A stretch of 64,000 bases of DNA from Fistularia commersonii (Eukaryota > Chordata > Actinopteri > Syngnathiformes > Fistulariidae), in contig JBBMNZ010000001.1 in NCBI GenBank assembly GCA_037954325.1, forward strand, positions 1,811,765 through 1,875,764, written 5' to 3'. A program made the translations under genes and the position numbers. Within the stretch, counting starts at the first letter, position 1; the number at the start of each line of letters is the position of its first letter. A model generated the notes under the pieces. It was not told the origin of the DNA and searched no databases. It saw nothing but the letters and a program-made list of their open reading frames with translations. Positions 9,036 to 22,380 of the stretch are shown one piece after another.

Positions 9036-12000
9036 TAACCCGCACACTTTGCTACGCTTTAAGGCTGAATTTCATTTTGCAACGGATGAAGTCTTCATCC
9101 AAGTCTCTAGACGTTTTTTTTGTTTGTTTCTTTCCAGGGGAGCTGAAAGGGGAGCGTCTATCTCCACCTCCCGTCGAGTTGTTCAGAAATTGCCAAACAT
9201 CCGAGGAAAAACCCTTTTTTGATTTAATTTCAACCCACCCCTTCGACAACCTCCCAGATTTATTTGTCAGACACCACAATACTCTTATCTTAGCTTTTAC
9301 CGTCACGATTGCATTAGTCCCACGGGTTTCTGCATCTATTTTAAACCAAACTTTGATTGTTTGTTTTCCGTTTGTTGAATACTTCTCTCCTCCCCATGGC
9401 TCATTTCGACTCACCGTTTTTGCTTTTTAATGGGAGATTATGGAAACGGTCTCTACGTATACGCCGTTTTTGTTACATCGCGGTTCCAAAGCGCTTTTTG
9501 TTCTTGCCGTGCAAGGTGCTAAGCATACAAGTCAGGGGCGACTGCATTCCCAATGCAGGAGAATTGGGAATCAAACCAGCAACCTTCCAATTGGACTACC
9601 GTGGCCTCCCGTGGCCTCATAGCCTAGCTTAGCATCCTGCGTTGGTGCACAGGTCACACGCCCGGTCAACTTGATCCAAATCTTCAAAGCAATCCCAAAA
9701 TTACAAACAGGATTTCAAGCTAATGCAGAAAATCCGGTGAAGAAAGAGTCACCTTTCATCAGAAATGCATTTTTGTTTCTTCTTCTGGCTCTGCCCAGAG
9801 GTAACAACAAGACAACAACAATGGCGCCTCTTCGCCGTCTCCCCGCTGACATGTTATTTATTCCCTCTCTGAACTCCTGGTCATCTCTTGAACAAGATTA
9901 GATAAGACCAGAGGAACGTTGCCCAGCGGCAGTCGCCTCTCCGAAGGGGTCCCGCTCAGCAACTCCCCCTTCTTGCCCCTTTTGGTTTGCCAGCGACAAA
10001 CAGGACGAAGCGGCGGCCGGCAAACGAAGGGGAATATTGTTGAGCTTAAGCCGCCGGGGGTTCGTGTAAAGGTTCGTCAGCCTCCATCTTACCCGGCGGT
10101 TGGCCTCAGGATATGAAACCCGTACTTATCCTCTTGTCAAAATCCTGTCAGGGCATCCGTCTCCTTGTCAGTATGTGGGGGTGTTTCCGTATCCGTGCTC
10201 CAGAATACCCTCCAATCTCCATGGGCACTGACTGACAGCAAACTGCAGCACACCGAGCCAGCTGTGGTGCAGAATAAAACCCGGAGAGACGCGGTAGTAG
10301 AATTAAAAGTGCATGATGTGGTGGGTTTACGGAAAGACTAACACCGAATGTAGCCTCTGGTTTCGCCAGGATGGCCATCGGGCGTAAAACAAATCATACC
10401 GGATCGGTTGAGGCCCGGGGTTAGCAAGTGGAAATCGGGCTACTGTGGGTCAACGAAGGCGTGTTCAGAAGCAGAGAAGGGACAGAGAATGGGTTTTGGA
10501 ACGGTTGGTTGACATGATTCGTGTCCACGAGAGCAGCTGGAGAGGTAGCAAGCTTAGGAGCGGGTCTGGAGTTGTACTCTCATGGTCATGATGGGAAAAG
10601 AAATGGAGTAGAAGTCGTCCTGAAGGAAATGGTGCGCTGGAGATATGTACAATAACAAGATCCACTAGGGATCCAGGTATGCTGATGTAAAACCGATGTA
10701 AAACATGAATAGATACTTGAAGCGATATACCTCAACTAAGAACAATTCATCAAATGCCTCATAAGGTCCAAGAGGGAGAGATGGGCCAAAGTGGACATGT
10801 AACATCCGGTCTTCCCGAACCCTAACCCTAACCTGGGCTGTCTACGATTGGACTCAACCCAAAAGGACATCCCGGACCGTGAAGCACGGAAGGAACTGAA
10901 GTCACCCGAAGGTCCGAGAGGCCCTCTTGGTCCTCTGCAAAAACCGGTGAACCACACATGTGTCTTTCCTCTACAGAGCCGCCTGGTCGTGCCTGCACCT
11001 GCTTTCAAACTCTTTACTAAAGTTTCGGTACTTTAACTTCTGAGGTACTTTAACTTCTGAGGCGTCGCCTCTAGAAGGTGAATGGACTACATGATGTGTT
11101 CATGAGAGGCTGAGGACTTGTATGTCTCCAAGTGCTGGACTGGAGAACGGTGCAGGATGAAGCCGTTTTCTCACCGCACGAAAGTGCAGTGTAAAAAGAA
11201 ATGGTACGTCCTTATTTGGGTGCTGTGGGTGTGTCCTGTTTCCTTGGCTTCTTTGTCTCTGACTTGTATGCTTTCCCCCGAACTTTTCATGTAATCCTCG
11301 GTCTTATCAGTCCCGTCAGGCTCGTTCCTCCAATCAGCTTCCAGCCTGTCGGCGTATGTCCCCCTCTGGTCTCTTGTCCGGGAGTAGATTGAGTTTGTTT
11401 TTCCTTTTCACCCGCGGTCCCGGTCTTCCCCTCTGCTGTTTCTCCGCTCTTGCTTCCTCGGTCTAGATGTGATTATAGATCCTCATTTGGTTTGTACTTT
11501 GTTGCCTTTTTTCTTTTTTAGCTTCAGTCTTATCTCTCTTCATTCTTGTACCTGCTTCTAAGCTCTGCTTTTGTTTTTAATATTTTTGCGCTGTTGTCTT
11601 TTTCTTTCTAAAGTGAACCATCTGTTCCTCTGTTTGCCACAACTGCTGTTTTATCCCTGCATTTGCACCCGTGTCCCGCCTCCTACTCCTAACACCCGCT
11701 AGATTGACTTTGTCCTTCGTCCTTAAACTTAACATCGGAGTAATCACATACGTTCCGCTTTAATACCTTTTATAGTTTTTAACCCGACTCCCCTCTTAAT
11801 CGCCACATTAAAATGTCCAGTCAATAAATTAAACCTCTATTTCAAGAGGTTCCTCCAAAGTAAGCTTCTCAGGGAATGAGAAACATAGACAATAACTTTT
11901 AGGTCCTGTTTATGCAACAATGTTGTCGGGCGAAAACAAAAAGAAAAAACACTCTGGCCGTGGGTCTACACAAGGACGGCATCTGTGGCAAAGTACAAAG

Positions 12001-12124
12001 AAAGATTTGAAAAAAAAACCCTTTGTTTCCATGGAGACAAGGGGAATGCAACACTTTGAAAATGGGGTATGCTCACCAAGGCTGCAATCAGTAGCCTTGC
12101 GCAAATGGGTAGACTACAACAATG
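9036..12124. other. About 3 kb without recognisable genes
   Basis: No exon supported. It holds a short CCCTAA run (about 10814-10831), a possible old repeat at about 9525-9610 (gaattgggaatcaaacc), and a pyrimidine-rich tract at about 11215-11720 that resembles decayed interspersed repeat but that I cannot assign. Confidence 0.45.
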
Positions 12125-12136
12125 GTGCCCTCCAGT

Positions 12137-12270
12137 GTACTCCGGAGTACTCCTGAGTACTACAGGGTACCCAAGAGTACTCCGGGGTACTCTGGGGTAC
12201 TCCGGGGTACTTCAGAGTACTCCAAGGTACTCTGGGGTACTTCGGGGTACTCCGGAGTACTCCGGGGTAA
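12137..12270. repeat. Exact 10-bp tandem array, consensus GTACTCCGGG
   Basis: The tetramer gtac recurs every 10 bp from 12137 to about 12267, about 14 units, with substitutions mainly in the last positions. Because 10 is not divisible by 3, every frame reads a peptide repeat of Thr/Ser-Pro-Glu-Tyr-Ser-Gly-Val type. I take this as an artefact. Confidence 0.9.
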
Positions 12271-12275
12271 GTTGA

Positions 12276-13362
12276 CTGCCATGACTGGTCAGTCTAAATG
12301 CCCTCGTGGTCACTCTAAGCAGCACCTCCGCCTCACCGTTGGTCCATTTGGGCGCCATTGTTGATATTTACACTCGCTGTAGTACCCCAGTTTCAGAGTG
12401 CGCCCAGACAGGAATTGTTTCTACACCTGCTTTGAGTAGTTCATCACTAAATTGAAGTGCCAACCACCGGCCAGGCATGTGTACTGCAGCGTTTCTCGAT
12501 TCGTCCAAGGGATTACTTCAAGAACGCTGTCGGCATATTGACCTGTTTGAAAATGGCGACTGCAAATGAAACGTGGCCAGAAACTATAAAATCAAGAGTG
12601 GGCGATGTGTGTGGTCTTTCCGCAAGGGGATGAACGAGACATACAAGTTTGGACCGCTCACCATGCTGCCACTCTTGCTCCTTTTAATAATAAAGCTGTT
12701 CTTGATTTTTCTTGATGCCTTTGAGCAGACAGTATTTCTGTTTGCTAGCCTCCTTTTCAACAGTCCTGTAACGGTATGCCTGAATTCAAACTCTATTTTG
12801 GCCACAGCAGATCTCACAACCCCTCCCCCTTTTCCTTTTTTAACAATGCGAAAGTCTGAAAATATTAAATTTTCAGCCCGTAAATATTAAATTTACAGCT
12901 GGCGCTCGGCTATTACGGTAACCTAAGGGCAGTACACTTTAGACAATGGCAAAGTGGAAGGCAAGGGACAGCATTCGAGGGTCAGTCTCACCATCAGTAT
13001 TATCTAATTTGGATTGACGCGGGGGAAAGACAAACGTCATGTAACGGTAGAACCTCGACTTACGAGCGTATTAACTTTGTGAAATTTCCGATATACGAGC
13101 CGTCGCTCAGGTCTTTTTTTTTTTTTTTTTTTTTTGCTTTGAGATACGAGCTCGGATCTGAGATAAGAGCATGGAATACGTTGCGACCTGGACCGGCGAT
13201 GAGCTCCTGCAGAAACTTCCTCCCAATCGAAGCTGGTGATTATATTTGTACCGCCGAAGTTTCGGGATAAGATTCAAAATCAGAAAAAAAAAACAATTTT
13301 TTGTTATGGGGGGCGGCATGAAACTGTGAACATAAAAAGAATAAAATGATAAATTAAATTAA
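12276..13362. other. Stretch without recognisable genes
   Basis: The segment 13040-13275 begins aacctcgacttacgagc and contains a 22-T run (about 13113-13134). It resembles a decayed fish interspersed repeat with the cctcgacttacgag motif. No coding exon supported. Confidence 0.4.
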
Positions 13363-14195
13363 TCAATTATACACATATAAACAAACTTATACACACACAT
13401 ACACTCATATATAAACACACATATACACACACGCATATATATATATATATATACACACACATACATATACACACACGCATATATATATATATACACACAC
13501 ACATACATACATATACACACACGCATATATATATATATATATACACACACACATACATATACACACACACATTTATATATTCATACACACACACACGCAT
13601 ATATAAACACACATGTGCACACACACATACATACATATACACACACATACACACAGACAAACACACATATACACACACACATATTTATATATTCATACAC
13701 ACATATAAACACACACACACGCATATATACATACACACAAACACATTTATATATAAACACACAAACACAGAAACATACATATAAGCACACATACACACAC
13801 ACACATATATATATATATACATACACACAAACACATTTATATATAAACACACACACACACACAGAAACATACATACACACACACATGCATATACACATAT
13901 ACACACACATAAATATAAACAAACGCACATACATACATATAAACAAACACACACACACATACATATAAACTCACATACAGGCACACATACATATATATAC
14001 ATATATATATATATAAACACACACACACACACATACATATAAACACACGTACACACACACATATATACATACACACACACATTTATATATTCATACACAC
14101 ACACACACATATAAACACATACACAGGCACACATGCACATATATATATATATACATATATATATAAAAACACACACACACACACACACACACTGA
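13363..14195. repeat. Compound CA/TA microsatellite, about 830 bp
   Basis: Uninterrupted mixture of acac, atat and acat runs with repeated cassettes such as acacacacgcatatatata. It is alternating purine-pyrimidine almost throughout. Many overlapping open frames on both strands are Thr/His or Cys/Val/Tyr low-complexity artefacts. Confidence 0.95.
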
Positions 14196-14844
14196 GTGTA
14201 TTTGCACAAATACAATCGAGTGTTTTATGCACAATTCCTGACAGTATCACTGAACAGAATTGCTCCCACTAAGTGAGCGCGCTCTGCCTTCACACCATAA
14301 ATCAACGAACGTTCGACAAGGCCTGCGAGAAGGCGGTAGACATTTACGTAGGCGTCGCTCGCGGACGGATCGACGGTTTTAAAGGGGATCTCGTGAAACG
14401 AACGACCTGGTGAGTCGAGATCCGACCGTCCAGACGAAGGAGGACGCGTCTCCGGGCGCGCCGAACCCTAAGTTCCCGCCTTCGCCGCATCAAAAATGAC
14501 AAAAAATGCGTCACGGTGCAAAATGACCTGTAATCTCAGCGGCGCTGCTGCAGCTGCGGCGCCGCCCTCAAACATTTCAGCTGCGTCGCGTTAAATCCAG
14601 CGGCTGCCAGGAAAGAAATAAATAACATCTCTATCCGAGGGATCTCTCTATTTTTAAGCCGACTGCGGGTTCGCCGGTGTTTATTTCCCCGTGAAAGAGA
14701 GGAGGCGTAAACAGCTTTTTGAATATGCGCTGCTATACTTTGGTGGTTCGTGAGGGTAAAGAGTCTTTTTTTTTTTTTTAAATGATCCATCGGAGCCGGG
14801 AAATGGACTGCAAAATTGAAAGGGACGGGAAAAAACAAATATGG
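14196..14844. other. Stretch without recognisable genes
   Basis: No gene or recognised repeat; the minus-strand open frame 14536-14850 shows no domain. Confidence 0.4.
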
Positions 14845-15005
14845 GAACATAAGAAGAACTTTATTTATCCCGAAGGAAATTGTTGTGCCAGAGTTTCAAG
14901 TAAAACATAATAATAAATAATAATAGTAGGAAATTGTATAAACAGTATTTAAAAAAAAGGGGGGTAGGTAAGAAATACAAATAAAATTATAAAGTGTCAA
15001 AGTAA
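14845..15005 (-). mobile_element. Retroposon 3'-end repeat (ttcggga / aataaagtt type)
   Basis: The run aagaactttatttatcccga, then aggaaattgttgtgccagag, is shared with 25330-25500 and 45010-45180. The minus strand ends in a form of aatttccttcgggataaataa. No ORF. Confidence 0.55.
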
Positions 15006-15055
15006 CAAGTCAGAAGAAGTAAATAGAATTTTTAAAAAAATGTAGAAAATTTCAA

Positions 15056-15975
15056 AAACAAAAATGTCACACATTCTGGATTAATTACAAATCAACTGAA
15101 ATATTGCAAGCCTTTTATTATTTTAATATTGCTGATTATGGCTTACATCTTAAGAAAACTCAAAAATCCTATCTCAAAACATTAAAATATCATAAAAAAA
15201 GTATTTTTTGTTTTTTTTAATGCAATTACAAAAACAAAAATGTCATACATTCTGGATTCATTACAAATAAACTGAAATATCGCAAGCCTTTTATTATTTC
15301 AATATTGCTGGTTACGGCTTACATCTTCAGAAAACTCAAAAAAATATATATATATTAGAATATCATCAAAAAGTATTTTTTGTTTTTTTTAATGCAATTG
15401 CAAAAACAAAAATGTCACACATTCTAGATTAATTACAAATCAACTGAAATATTGCAAGCCTTTTATTATCTTAATATTGCTGATTATGGCTTACATCTTA
15501 AGAAAACTCAAAAATCCTATCTCAAAACATTAAAATATCATAAAAAAAAGAAATTTTTGTTTTTTTTAATGCAATTACAAAAACAAAAATGTCATACATT
15601 CTGGATTCATTACAAATAAACTGAAATATCGCAAGCCTTTTATTATTTCAATATTGCTGGTTACGGCTTACATCTTCAGAAAACTCAAAAAAAATAACAA
15701 AAATATTAGAATATCATAAAAAAGTAATTTTTGTTTTTTTTAATGCAATTGCAAAAAAACAAAAATGTCACACATTCTGGATTAATTACAAATAAACTGA
15801 AATATTGCAAGCCTTTTATTATTTTAATATTGCTGATTACAGCTTATATCTTGAGAAAACTTAAAAATCCTATCTCAAAAAATTAGAAAACAAAAAATAC
15901 TTTTTCATGATATTTTTAATTGCATTACAAAGGATAAAGAACTTTATTGTTAATTTTCTGAGACAGTCCTGTATC
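15056..15975. repeat. Tandem array (~175 bp units) derived from the interior of a MITE, dimeric A-B order
   Basis: Five units begin with aaaatgtca at 15061, 15237, 15409, 15587 and 15762. Each matches the interior of the MITE at 4674-4960 (gcaagccttttattatt, ttgctgattatggcttacat). Units 1, 3 and 5 carry cacattct and tattgcaagcc. Units 2 and 4 share tatcgcaagcc, atttcaatattgctggttac and acatcttcag. The array ends with the intact right terminus (attttctgagacagtcctg) near 15975, but the left terminus is missing. Confidence 0.85.
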
Positions 15976-17061
15976 TGAAATTGGCTCAACGGGTTTTCAG
16001 ACCGAAAAACGTCCCGGCACGAACAAATAAACAAACAAACTACGACTACGAGTCACTTCGCTAACGTAAAACCCGACGGTCGTACGTGAACGACTGCTGC
16101 GGAACAAATGCTGCAGAAGAAAACGCCGCCATGAAGCTCCAAAAATCTGCAGAGCACCATCTGACTAAATAAGCTCATGGGGAAGTCCAACCTTCAGAAG
16201 GTCATCAAACTGCAGATCTTCTCCCCGACAGCAACCAAATCCATATCACGGATGTCATGTCGGAACCTTCCGGCACGACCGTTTCCTCCGGGATTTATAA
16301 AATTCTTTTCTATTCTACTAAAAAATGAAGTCTCAGGTACGATTTATAGAAGGTGAAAACTTTTTTCAAACCCTGATCCTTCAGGTTCAAACCACCGTTT
16401 GGCTTTTCTTTCTTTTTTTTTCTTGTTAGCTAGAATGCTATCATGATAAAGATGCGATCTTCTGTGCAAAACACCCATAATAGACAGGACTAATTGAAAA
16501 TTATCAAATCAGGCCACTTTTTTTTTTTTTTTTTTTGCTGCTCGGTGGATTTTAACGCACTTATTGGCGCCTCCGGCTACGTAACCTCATCAACCGAGTT
16601 CTCCTCGGTAAATGTTATTTCTTTTCCTTCCCCGCCGGCTCTGGTATCTTCGTTTCCTCGCCGCCACGTCGATCAGCGTCCGGACCCTCCGTCCTGGTCG
16701 GACTGATCCTTCACCACCCGGACCTCCCGGGGGAACCGGGCCGGGGATAAACACATCTGCGGAAAACAGATTCCCAAATAAATGGTGTTTTCGTTCTCCG
16801 AAGCGCGGCTTTGTTGGAGGTCAGTCGGGTTTTTTGGCGAAAAAAAAAAACAAAAAACGACAACTTCTAGATGCAGATCGCTTTTTATCCAATTTTTTTT
16901 TTTTTAAAGATGCGAAGCACGATTCGGGATCTTTGAAAATCAAAGAAAATCAAAAAAAAAAAAACATCAAAATTGGCGTGGTACGTGCTAAGCGAGATCC
17001 CGCTTCACGACGCCGCTAAAGGCTAGCAGCTTCTAGCATCCCTCAGCTACTTGGTCCAGGG
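15976..17061. other. Stretch without recognisable genes
   Basis: No supported exon. T-run at about 16519-16536 and A-runs near 16842 and 16955. Confidence 0.4.
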
Positions 17062-17430
17062 AAAGCAATATAAACTTTATTGATCCCCATAGGGGAAATT
17101 CTTTTGTCACAGCAGCGAAACAGTTATAAGTGTCGAATAAATAGAAAATCCACAAATAGACAGCAGAGAGAACAACAGCAGCAAAAACAAGGATAAGAAT
17201 GGAAACAATGTGGAAAAAAAAAAGACAACCAAGACTAAAAAACAACCAAAACTAAAGAACAACATAAACAAAGTGGCAATAGCGATGACAAGAATAAAGT
17301 AAATAAACAAAAATAAGCTGGAAGCGAGTGGGCTGAGACCAACAAGGATTAAAAGAAGACAAGAGTTAGCATAACACGTGAAGGGATGGCTAAGGTAGTG
17401 AGGTTGTGGTAGCACGGTTAGCATAGCTGG
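17062..17430. mobile_element. Retroposon 3'-end-like repeat, second copy of the 6545-6790 family
   Basis: Begins aactttattgatccccatag and continues ttgtcacagcagcgaaacag, which is the better preserved copy of the element at 6545-6790. Purine-rich downstream part with several aacaacc/acaaag runs. No coding capacity. Confidence 0.5.
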
Positions 17431-19183
17431 TACACGGTTCCTATCTCTTGCTTAACATTTTATATCTTTCTACATTCCTTTCAATAATTTTCACGGGCCA
17501 ATAGAAAGTGAGCGGTGAACCGAGAAAGAAGAGGTTTTCAATGGATATAAAGCATGAAATTATAGCGCGAAGGCAGCGTACGGCAATGCGTCCACGATAT
17601 GTACCTTCCTAAAGCAAAAGGAGAATGTATAAAGGCTACGAAGCTTTCCAAGGGCGCTACGACTACGTCCGTACACAACGATATGGAAAAATTACTTCTG
17701 ATGTAGGAGACGGAGGAGAAAGAGATCGAAAAAGAAAAAAAAAAAAAATCAACATACAAACTCACTTCTGGAAGGCATTAAATTTGTGTCTTAAGGGGCG
17801 GCTCTATCTAGTATAGATAATTGATGTTAAGATTTTCGTCAGTTTCTCCAAACGTCTTCCTAGGATTCTCAAGTAAGGAAACTCAAGTTTAATCCTGGAA
17901 GCCACGTGGATCTTCAAGAACCTGTTCAGGAAGAGTCTTTGAGGAAACAGTTCCTCAAACCCTTTTAGCTGCTCCTCCGAGGCCACGGTCCACTAGCGCC
18001 TCACAGGCGCTCAGTGCTCGGTGGACCTCATCAGCCTCGCACAACATCAGGTACTTCTTGCAAACTGATGAGCACCACTTTTAAGAGCTACCGCGTCCAC
18101 AGGTTGGATGTTCTCTTGCGACAAAATGGACCGAAGCAACTAGAAATGGAGCGACCAGGAAGTCCTAGATGTTCACCTTCGGAAGGGTCTCTAGGGTTCG
18201 CAGAGGAACATCAAGGGGGTTTAGCTAATGGCTAACGGGGTACTTTAATTGTTACTCCATGAACACTGTGGCGACTTCCACTTCCATGGTCTTAATGTTG
18301 TCTTCCTCTTCCTCTTCTTCTGCAGAAGTTTGTTTTGGAGTGTGAAGCTTAAGGTACAAGTCCTCTACTGTGGACATACCTGACTAGGAGGTTCCCCAGA
18401 AGTGGGGCAGATCCTTCAAGGAAGTCCCAGCCGGACGGTTCGGAGACAATCGGAACTGTTCTGTCCGAAAGCGGCGTTAGTGGAACTTTGTTTGATTTTC
18501 CAGAATCTCCTTCTTCTCCCACACCAGCAAACTTCCTGCCTCCTCTTCCCGTGGAGAACAGGATTCATGCCTTTTTTACCATCAGATTAACAGGTTTCAT
18601 AAATGTCACCTGTTTGCGCAAAACTTAGCATCCGCTTCCCCGCCCCAAACAATCATAAAGCGGGGGTCGTCGCGCAGCTAATGACCTCGTTTCCATTCCA
18701 ATCGACGTCTTCGAATATAAAACAATGGCTGGAGGCGGTTGAAAGGAAAACTAATTTGTTTCAGTATCAGAGATGCAAACACAAATGGAATGAGTACAAC
18801 GCCGAAAAAAAAAACAAAAAAAACTGGGAGCGATAAATAATTTGGTATTGAACTCCGGACTCGGAATGATTTGGAGAGAGCGCGATGCGAAATGGATAAA
18901 TAAAACCCCATGAAATTGGATATTTAGGACATATATTTCACAACCGCTCGCCGTGATTTGGAGCCCCAACTCCGCGAGACCCCAGACAGAAAACTAGCGG
19001 TATAAAATATGTATGGTTGGTGGAAGCGAGGAAAAAAGGGAAACATAAACAAAAACAAAATAGGTATATCCCCCAAAAAAAAACCCCGGTTGACCCGACC
19101 CTCCGCCCAGGACCTTCTTATCTTTGTCGGTTCCACTTTTTTCCCTTTCACTCCATCAAATAAGCCTCTTTTTCCTTCAAGAG
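17431..19183. other. Stretch without genes; holds a repeat fragment at 17855-17975
   Basis: The reverse complement of 17855-17975 matches 2716-2904. Elsewhere I recognise neither exons nor repeats. Confidence 0.4.
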
Positions 19184-20242
19184 TCATACGTGGGCTAACA
19201 AGCGGTCACTATCTTGTGCACGTGAGGTCAATTTAGGGTCTCCATTGAGCCTGCTGCATGGTTTTGGACAATGGCATGAAACCTCTGACATGTGTTCTCC
19301 ACCAGGGACCTTGTTGCTGTGAGGTGGAAGCGACACCCCAGACATGTATGCATATTCTTCTGCATTGGGGAATATTAGTGTAAGCCGGAGTCCAACAACA
19401 GGAATGGGTCTTGGGTCGTTGGTGAGATGATCTACAAAAGTTGGACCAAGCGATCTGTAAGATGGGAACCGCCAGACGCTCTTGGTCATGCTGTGCATCA
19501 AACAGCGTGAACCGATAATGACGATAATGATCTTTCCTTCAGGAAGGAGCTGGGCCCATTTCCGCCAAAAGAACCAAGTCCAACATTCTCCTAGGAGATG
19601 AGTGTCAACATGGGAAGGAGGCTGTAGTTTCCAGAGGTGGTCCAAGCAACCCTCCGACCAGATGATAATTCGGACCGAACTGACGGTGCCGTGGGAGGAA
19701 GGGCTGCGAAGAGGCCCACAAGAGGAAGGACGCAAAGTACCAAAGTTCAGGACTGCAAAGACGAGAGCTGTTCCCTGTGGAGATCGGGGCTGGAGACCTC
19801 TCAGCAAAGTCAGCAATGCTTTTGCGATCAGCTGTAGGCCTGGATGAGCAGGGCCAGAAGCAAGGCAGAGGTGGCGGACTGGAGGCTTGAGATTGGCAGT
19901 GAGCAAGCCACTCGCTGTCGGACCACCAACTGGATGGTGTTGTGGTCGGGAGCCACTCGGTGAAGGTTCTGCATCACCTGCTCCCATCCAACGGCTACAG
20001 CTAGCTGCTAAGTTAGCGGAGCAAGGCATGGAAGTGAACCTTGTTCTGCAAACATACCCGGAAGTATCATCGCAACTACGTAAGACACGTATGCTCGGGC
20101 CATGTTCCTCTGGTTCCTCTTGGCAAACAACTCCATATACGGTATTTCCAGGTGAAATTTTGGGGTAGAACGACTTGGGTTGGTGGGACCAGGAGAGAGA
20201 GAAGGGGAAGAAGGTTCTATCGGAGCAAAAAAACCTCCCCAA
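19184..20242 (-). other. Long open frame, probably not a gene
   Basis: 352 codons are open on the minus strand with no recognisable domain. Its last ~35 codons come from an interspersed repeat (19240-19330) that recurs at 43560-43690 and 56010-56085. Plus-strand frames are also open across parts of it. An old repeat or chance frame is more likely than a real exon, but a lineage-specific gene cannot be excluded. Confidence 0.3.
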
Positions 20243-21599
20243 ACACCTCCGACGAGCCCAGAATCATTCAGTCGCAGAAGAAGAAACCAGCCGCATTGAA
20301 CTTTTCTTTGTTTGGTCCTTTTTGTGACCGATAAATTGTGCTCGCTTCTGAAAGAAGTCCAGTCTGCACCAGAAGTTATTTAGCGAGTTTAGATTCACAC
20401 TAGAAAAAACACAACGCAAACCTGACGCGAAAACCTCGACTTAAATGCCACATTATAAAAAGGGAACGGAAAAACACAGCAAAAAGTTATTTCACTTTCC
20501 ATCAGTTTGAATTTTCTCCAAAAGCTACATTTTCAGACGAATACAAATTAGACTAGAGGTCAAATATACAAGCATACAAACTATTTACGCTTTGTCATTC
20601 CTCTTAATACAGAAACCAAAATAAAAGGTCTGTTTCTCATTTTTTATGCTAATTGTGTTTCCCCCCCAAAGGCCCCAATATTCCTTTTTAATTGTCAAAT
20701 TTGTTTATAAACCAAAATGTTCACAGAGCATCTCACAATCAATTAATTGTCCCCGGCTCGTTTCCCCCTCCGGGAAAAATAATCAGAATCCTCGCATTGA
20801 CCTTTTGGCACTGAGAAGACAGGAGGTAGCAGAGATGGAGATGTAGATGTTCTCTTTGGGAGGGGAGAAGGTGGATGGGGCCATCAGAGGGACGGCTTAA
20901 AAACCAGATGGAGATGGTTTGGATGGTGAAGGTTGTCCTCCAGAGGTGTCCAATGGACGTCAGAGATGGAAACCCCAAAATTGAGAACCCAACTTGCGTT
21001 GTAGAAGCACAAGGTAAGATGTCCTTTAGCCTCCTAGCTTACTTTTGGATTTCAGGAAGCTGGTATGGATTTTGTAAACCATCTACAAACTTGACATTTG
21101 TATCTTCTGAAGTCATTTATGTTTTTGACGAACACCGTTGTCTCGAGACTATATTTTCACGCCTCCATCTGCCGCTTCCATCTGCTGACCAACATTAAAC
21201 CGAGAGGAGCTCGGCCACGTGGGGAGAGGGCGAAGGTATGTCCCAAATTTAGATGCACGCCGATGTAAGCTACGAGCCGGAGGCTATTTAGCGATAGCTA
21301 ACTTCACCGGTTTACAGTTCCACCTCCTGCGGCGCTTCTCGGCGCAGCTCCGGCGTACCCGGTGATATTTTTGTAGATCCCCGACTCACAGTTAAAGTCA
21401 AAAAGAAGCTCAAGGGTGAAACCCGACGGAAATACAGCCGAAGGGGACGGCGTGCCCTCAAACGTTCAAACCCAAAGATGTCACTTTCATGTTTCCCCAT
21501 TCATGTCGGCGGGTGATGGTACTCGCGAAATGACTCGGCCGTCAGTTCGGACAATGAATGGCCTCCTGCCGAGCCGGCCTTTGTCCTGAACCGGTGGTG
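20243..21599. other. Stretch without recognisable genes
   Basis: No supported exon or assigned repeat. Confidence 0.4.
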
Positions 21600-22380
21600 T
21601 GCGGTCAGGTGAGGCAGGAGAGGCCTGTGCCTCACTTGCCAGTCATGGTGACAAAAAAAAAAAAAAATGGCAAAAAAAAGAATTGCATGGTTATATTTAT
21701 CAGTGATTTGCACCATATAAGGTATTTTTCATTTAACTTTTGAAGTCAGAATGGCTGGATTTTCACATTTACTGTTCAAAAACTTTAAAATCATAAATGA
21801 TCAAAAAATCATCCACACAAAATTAAACAAAAAGGAAAATGTTAGGAGTTTCTTAAGTCAACATTGATTGTAAATACCGATTAAAATATTCAAAGAATAT
21901 TGACAGGCTTGATAAAAAAGCAAACTGTTTGTGCTAGAACTATATTTCCAATTTGTCAACAACCGTATGTGTTTTACTGCCGTAATTGAATCGAATTGAA
22001 GCCGCATTGGATACAAATATGTGAATTAAAATATATGTACATATATAAGCTGCACTTGTCTATAAGCTGCAGGTGTCCACGTTGTAATATGAGATATTTA
22101 CACAGGAATATAAATTTTAAATTAAATAAATACCGTCAGAATTGAACGGCCTCAGAACTTCATCTGTCCGATGTGACGAGGCTAAATCTTTTGGCGCCGT
22201 TTAAAAAAAAAAAAAAAAAAGATCCATAAATTAGCCACATCTTTGTTTAAGCTGCAGTGTTCAAAACAAAACGGCTTATCGTCCGGATATGATGCTAGTT
22301 TGTTGAACTGAACAACCGTAAAACAGCTGTGAAGAGCTACTAAGTGAGGCACGCAGTCCTCCTGCCTCAAGTTAGGGGGC
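21600..22380. mobile_element. Non-autonomous TIR element, family A copy 2
   Basis: The left end aggtgaggcaggagaggcct, then gtgcctcactt, pairs with the reverse complement of the right end acttgaggcaggaggactgc, then gtgcctcactt. Each terminus is itself partly palindromic (gtgaggca...tgcctcac). The ~700-bp interior is AT-rich and has no transposase. Relatives lie at 4255-5277 and 44043-44520. Confidence 0.65.

Noticed and set aside
8837..9430. 197-codon open frame through the hairpin array
   Set aside because: It is driven by the array and runs into unique sequence with no recognisable domain. The 82-bp unit is not codon-periodic.
10814..10831. CCCTAA run as a telomere or fusion point
   Set aside because: Only three units, common by chance and in repeat ends.
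13359..14215. Many overlapping open frames of Cys/Val/Tyr or Thr/His composition
   Set aside because: Pure translation of the CA/TA microsatellite in all frames; no domain or splice context.
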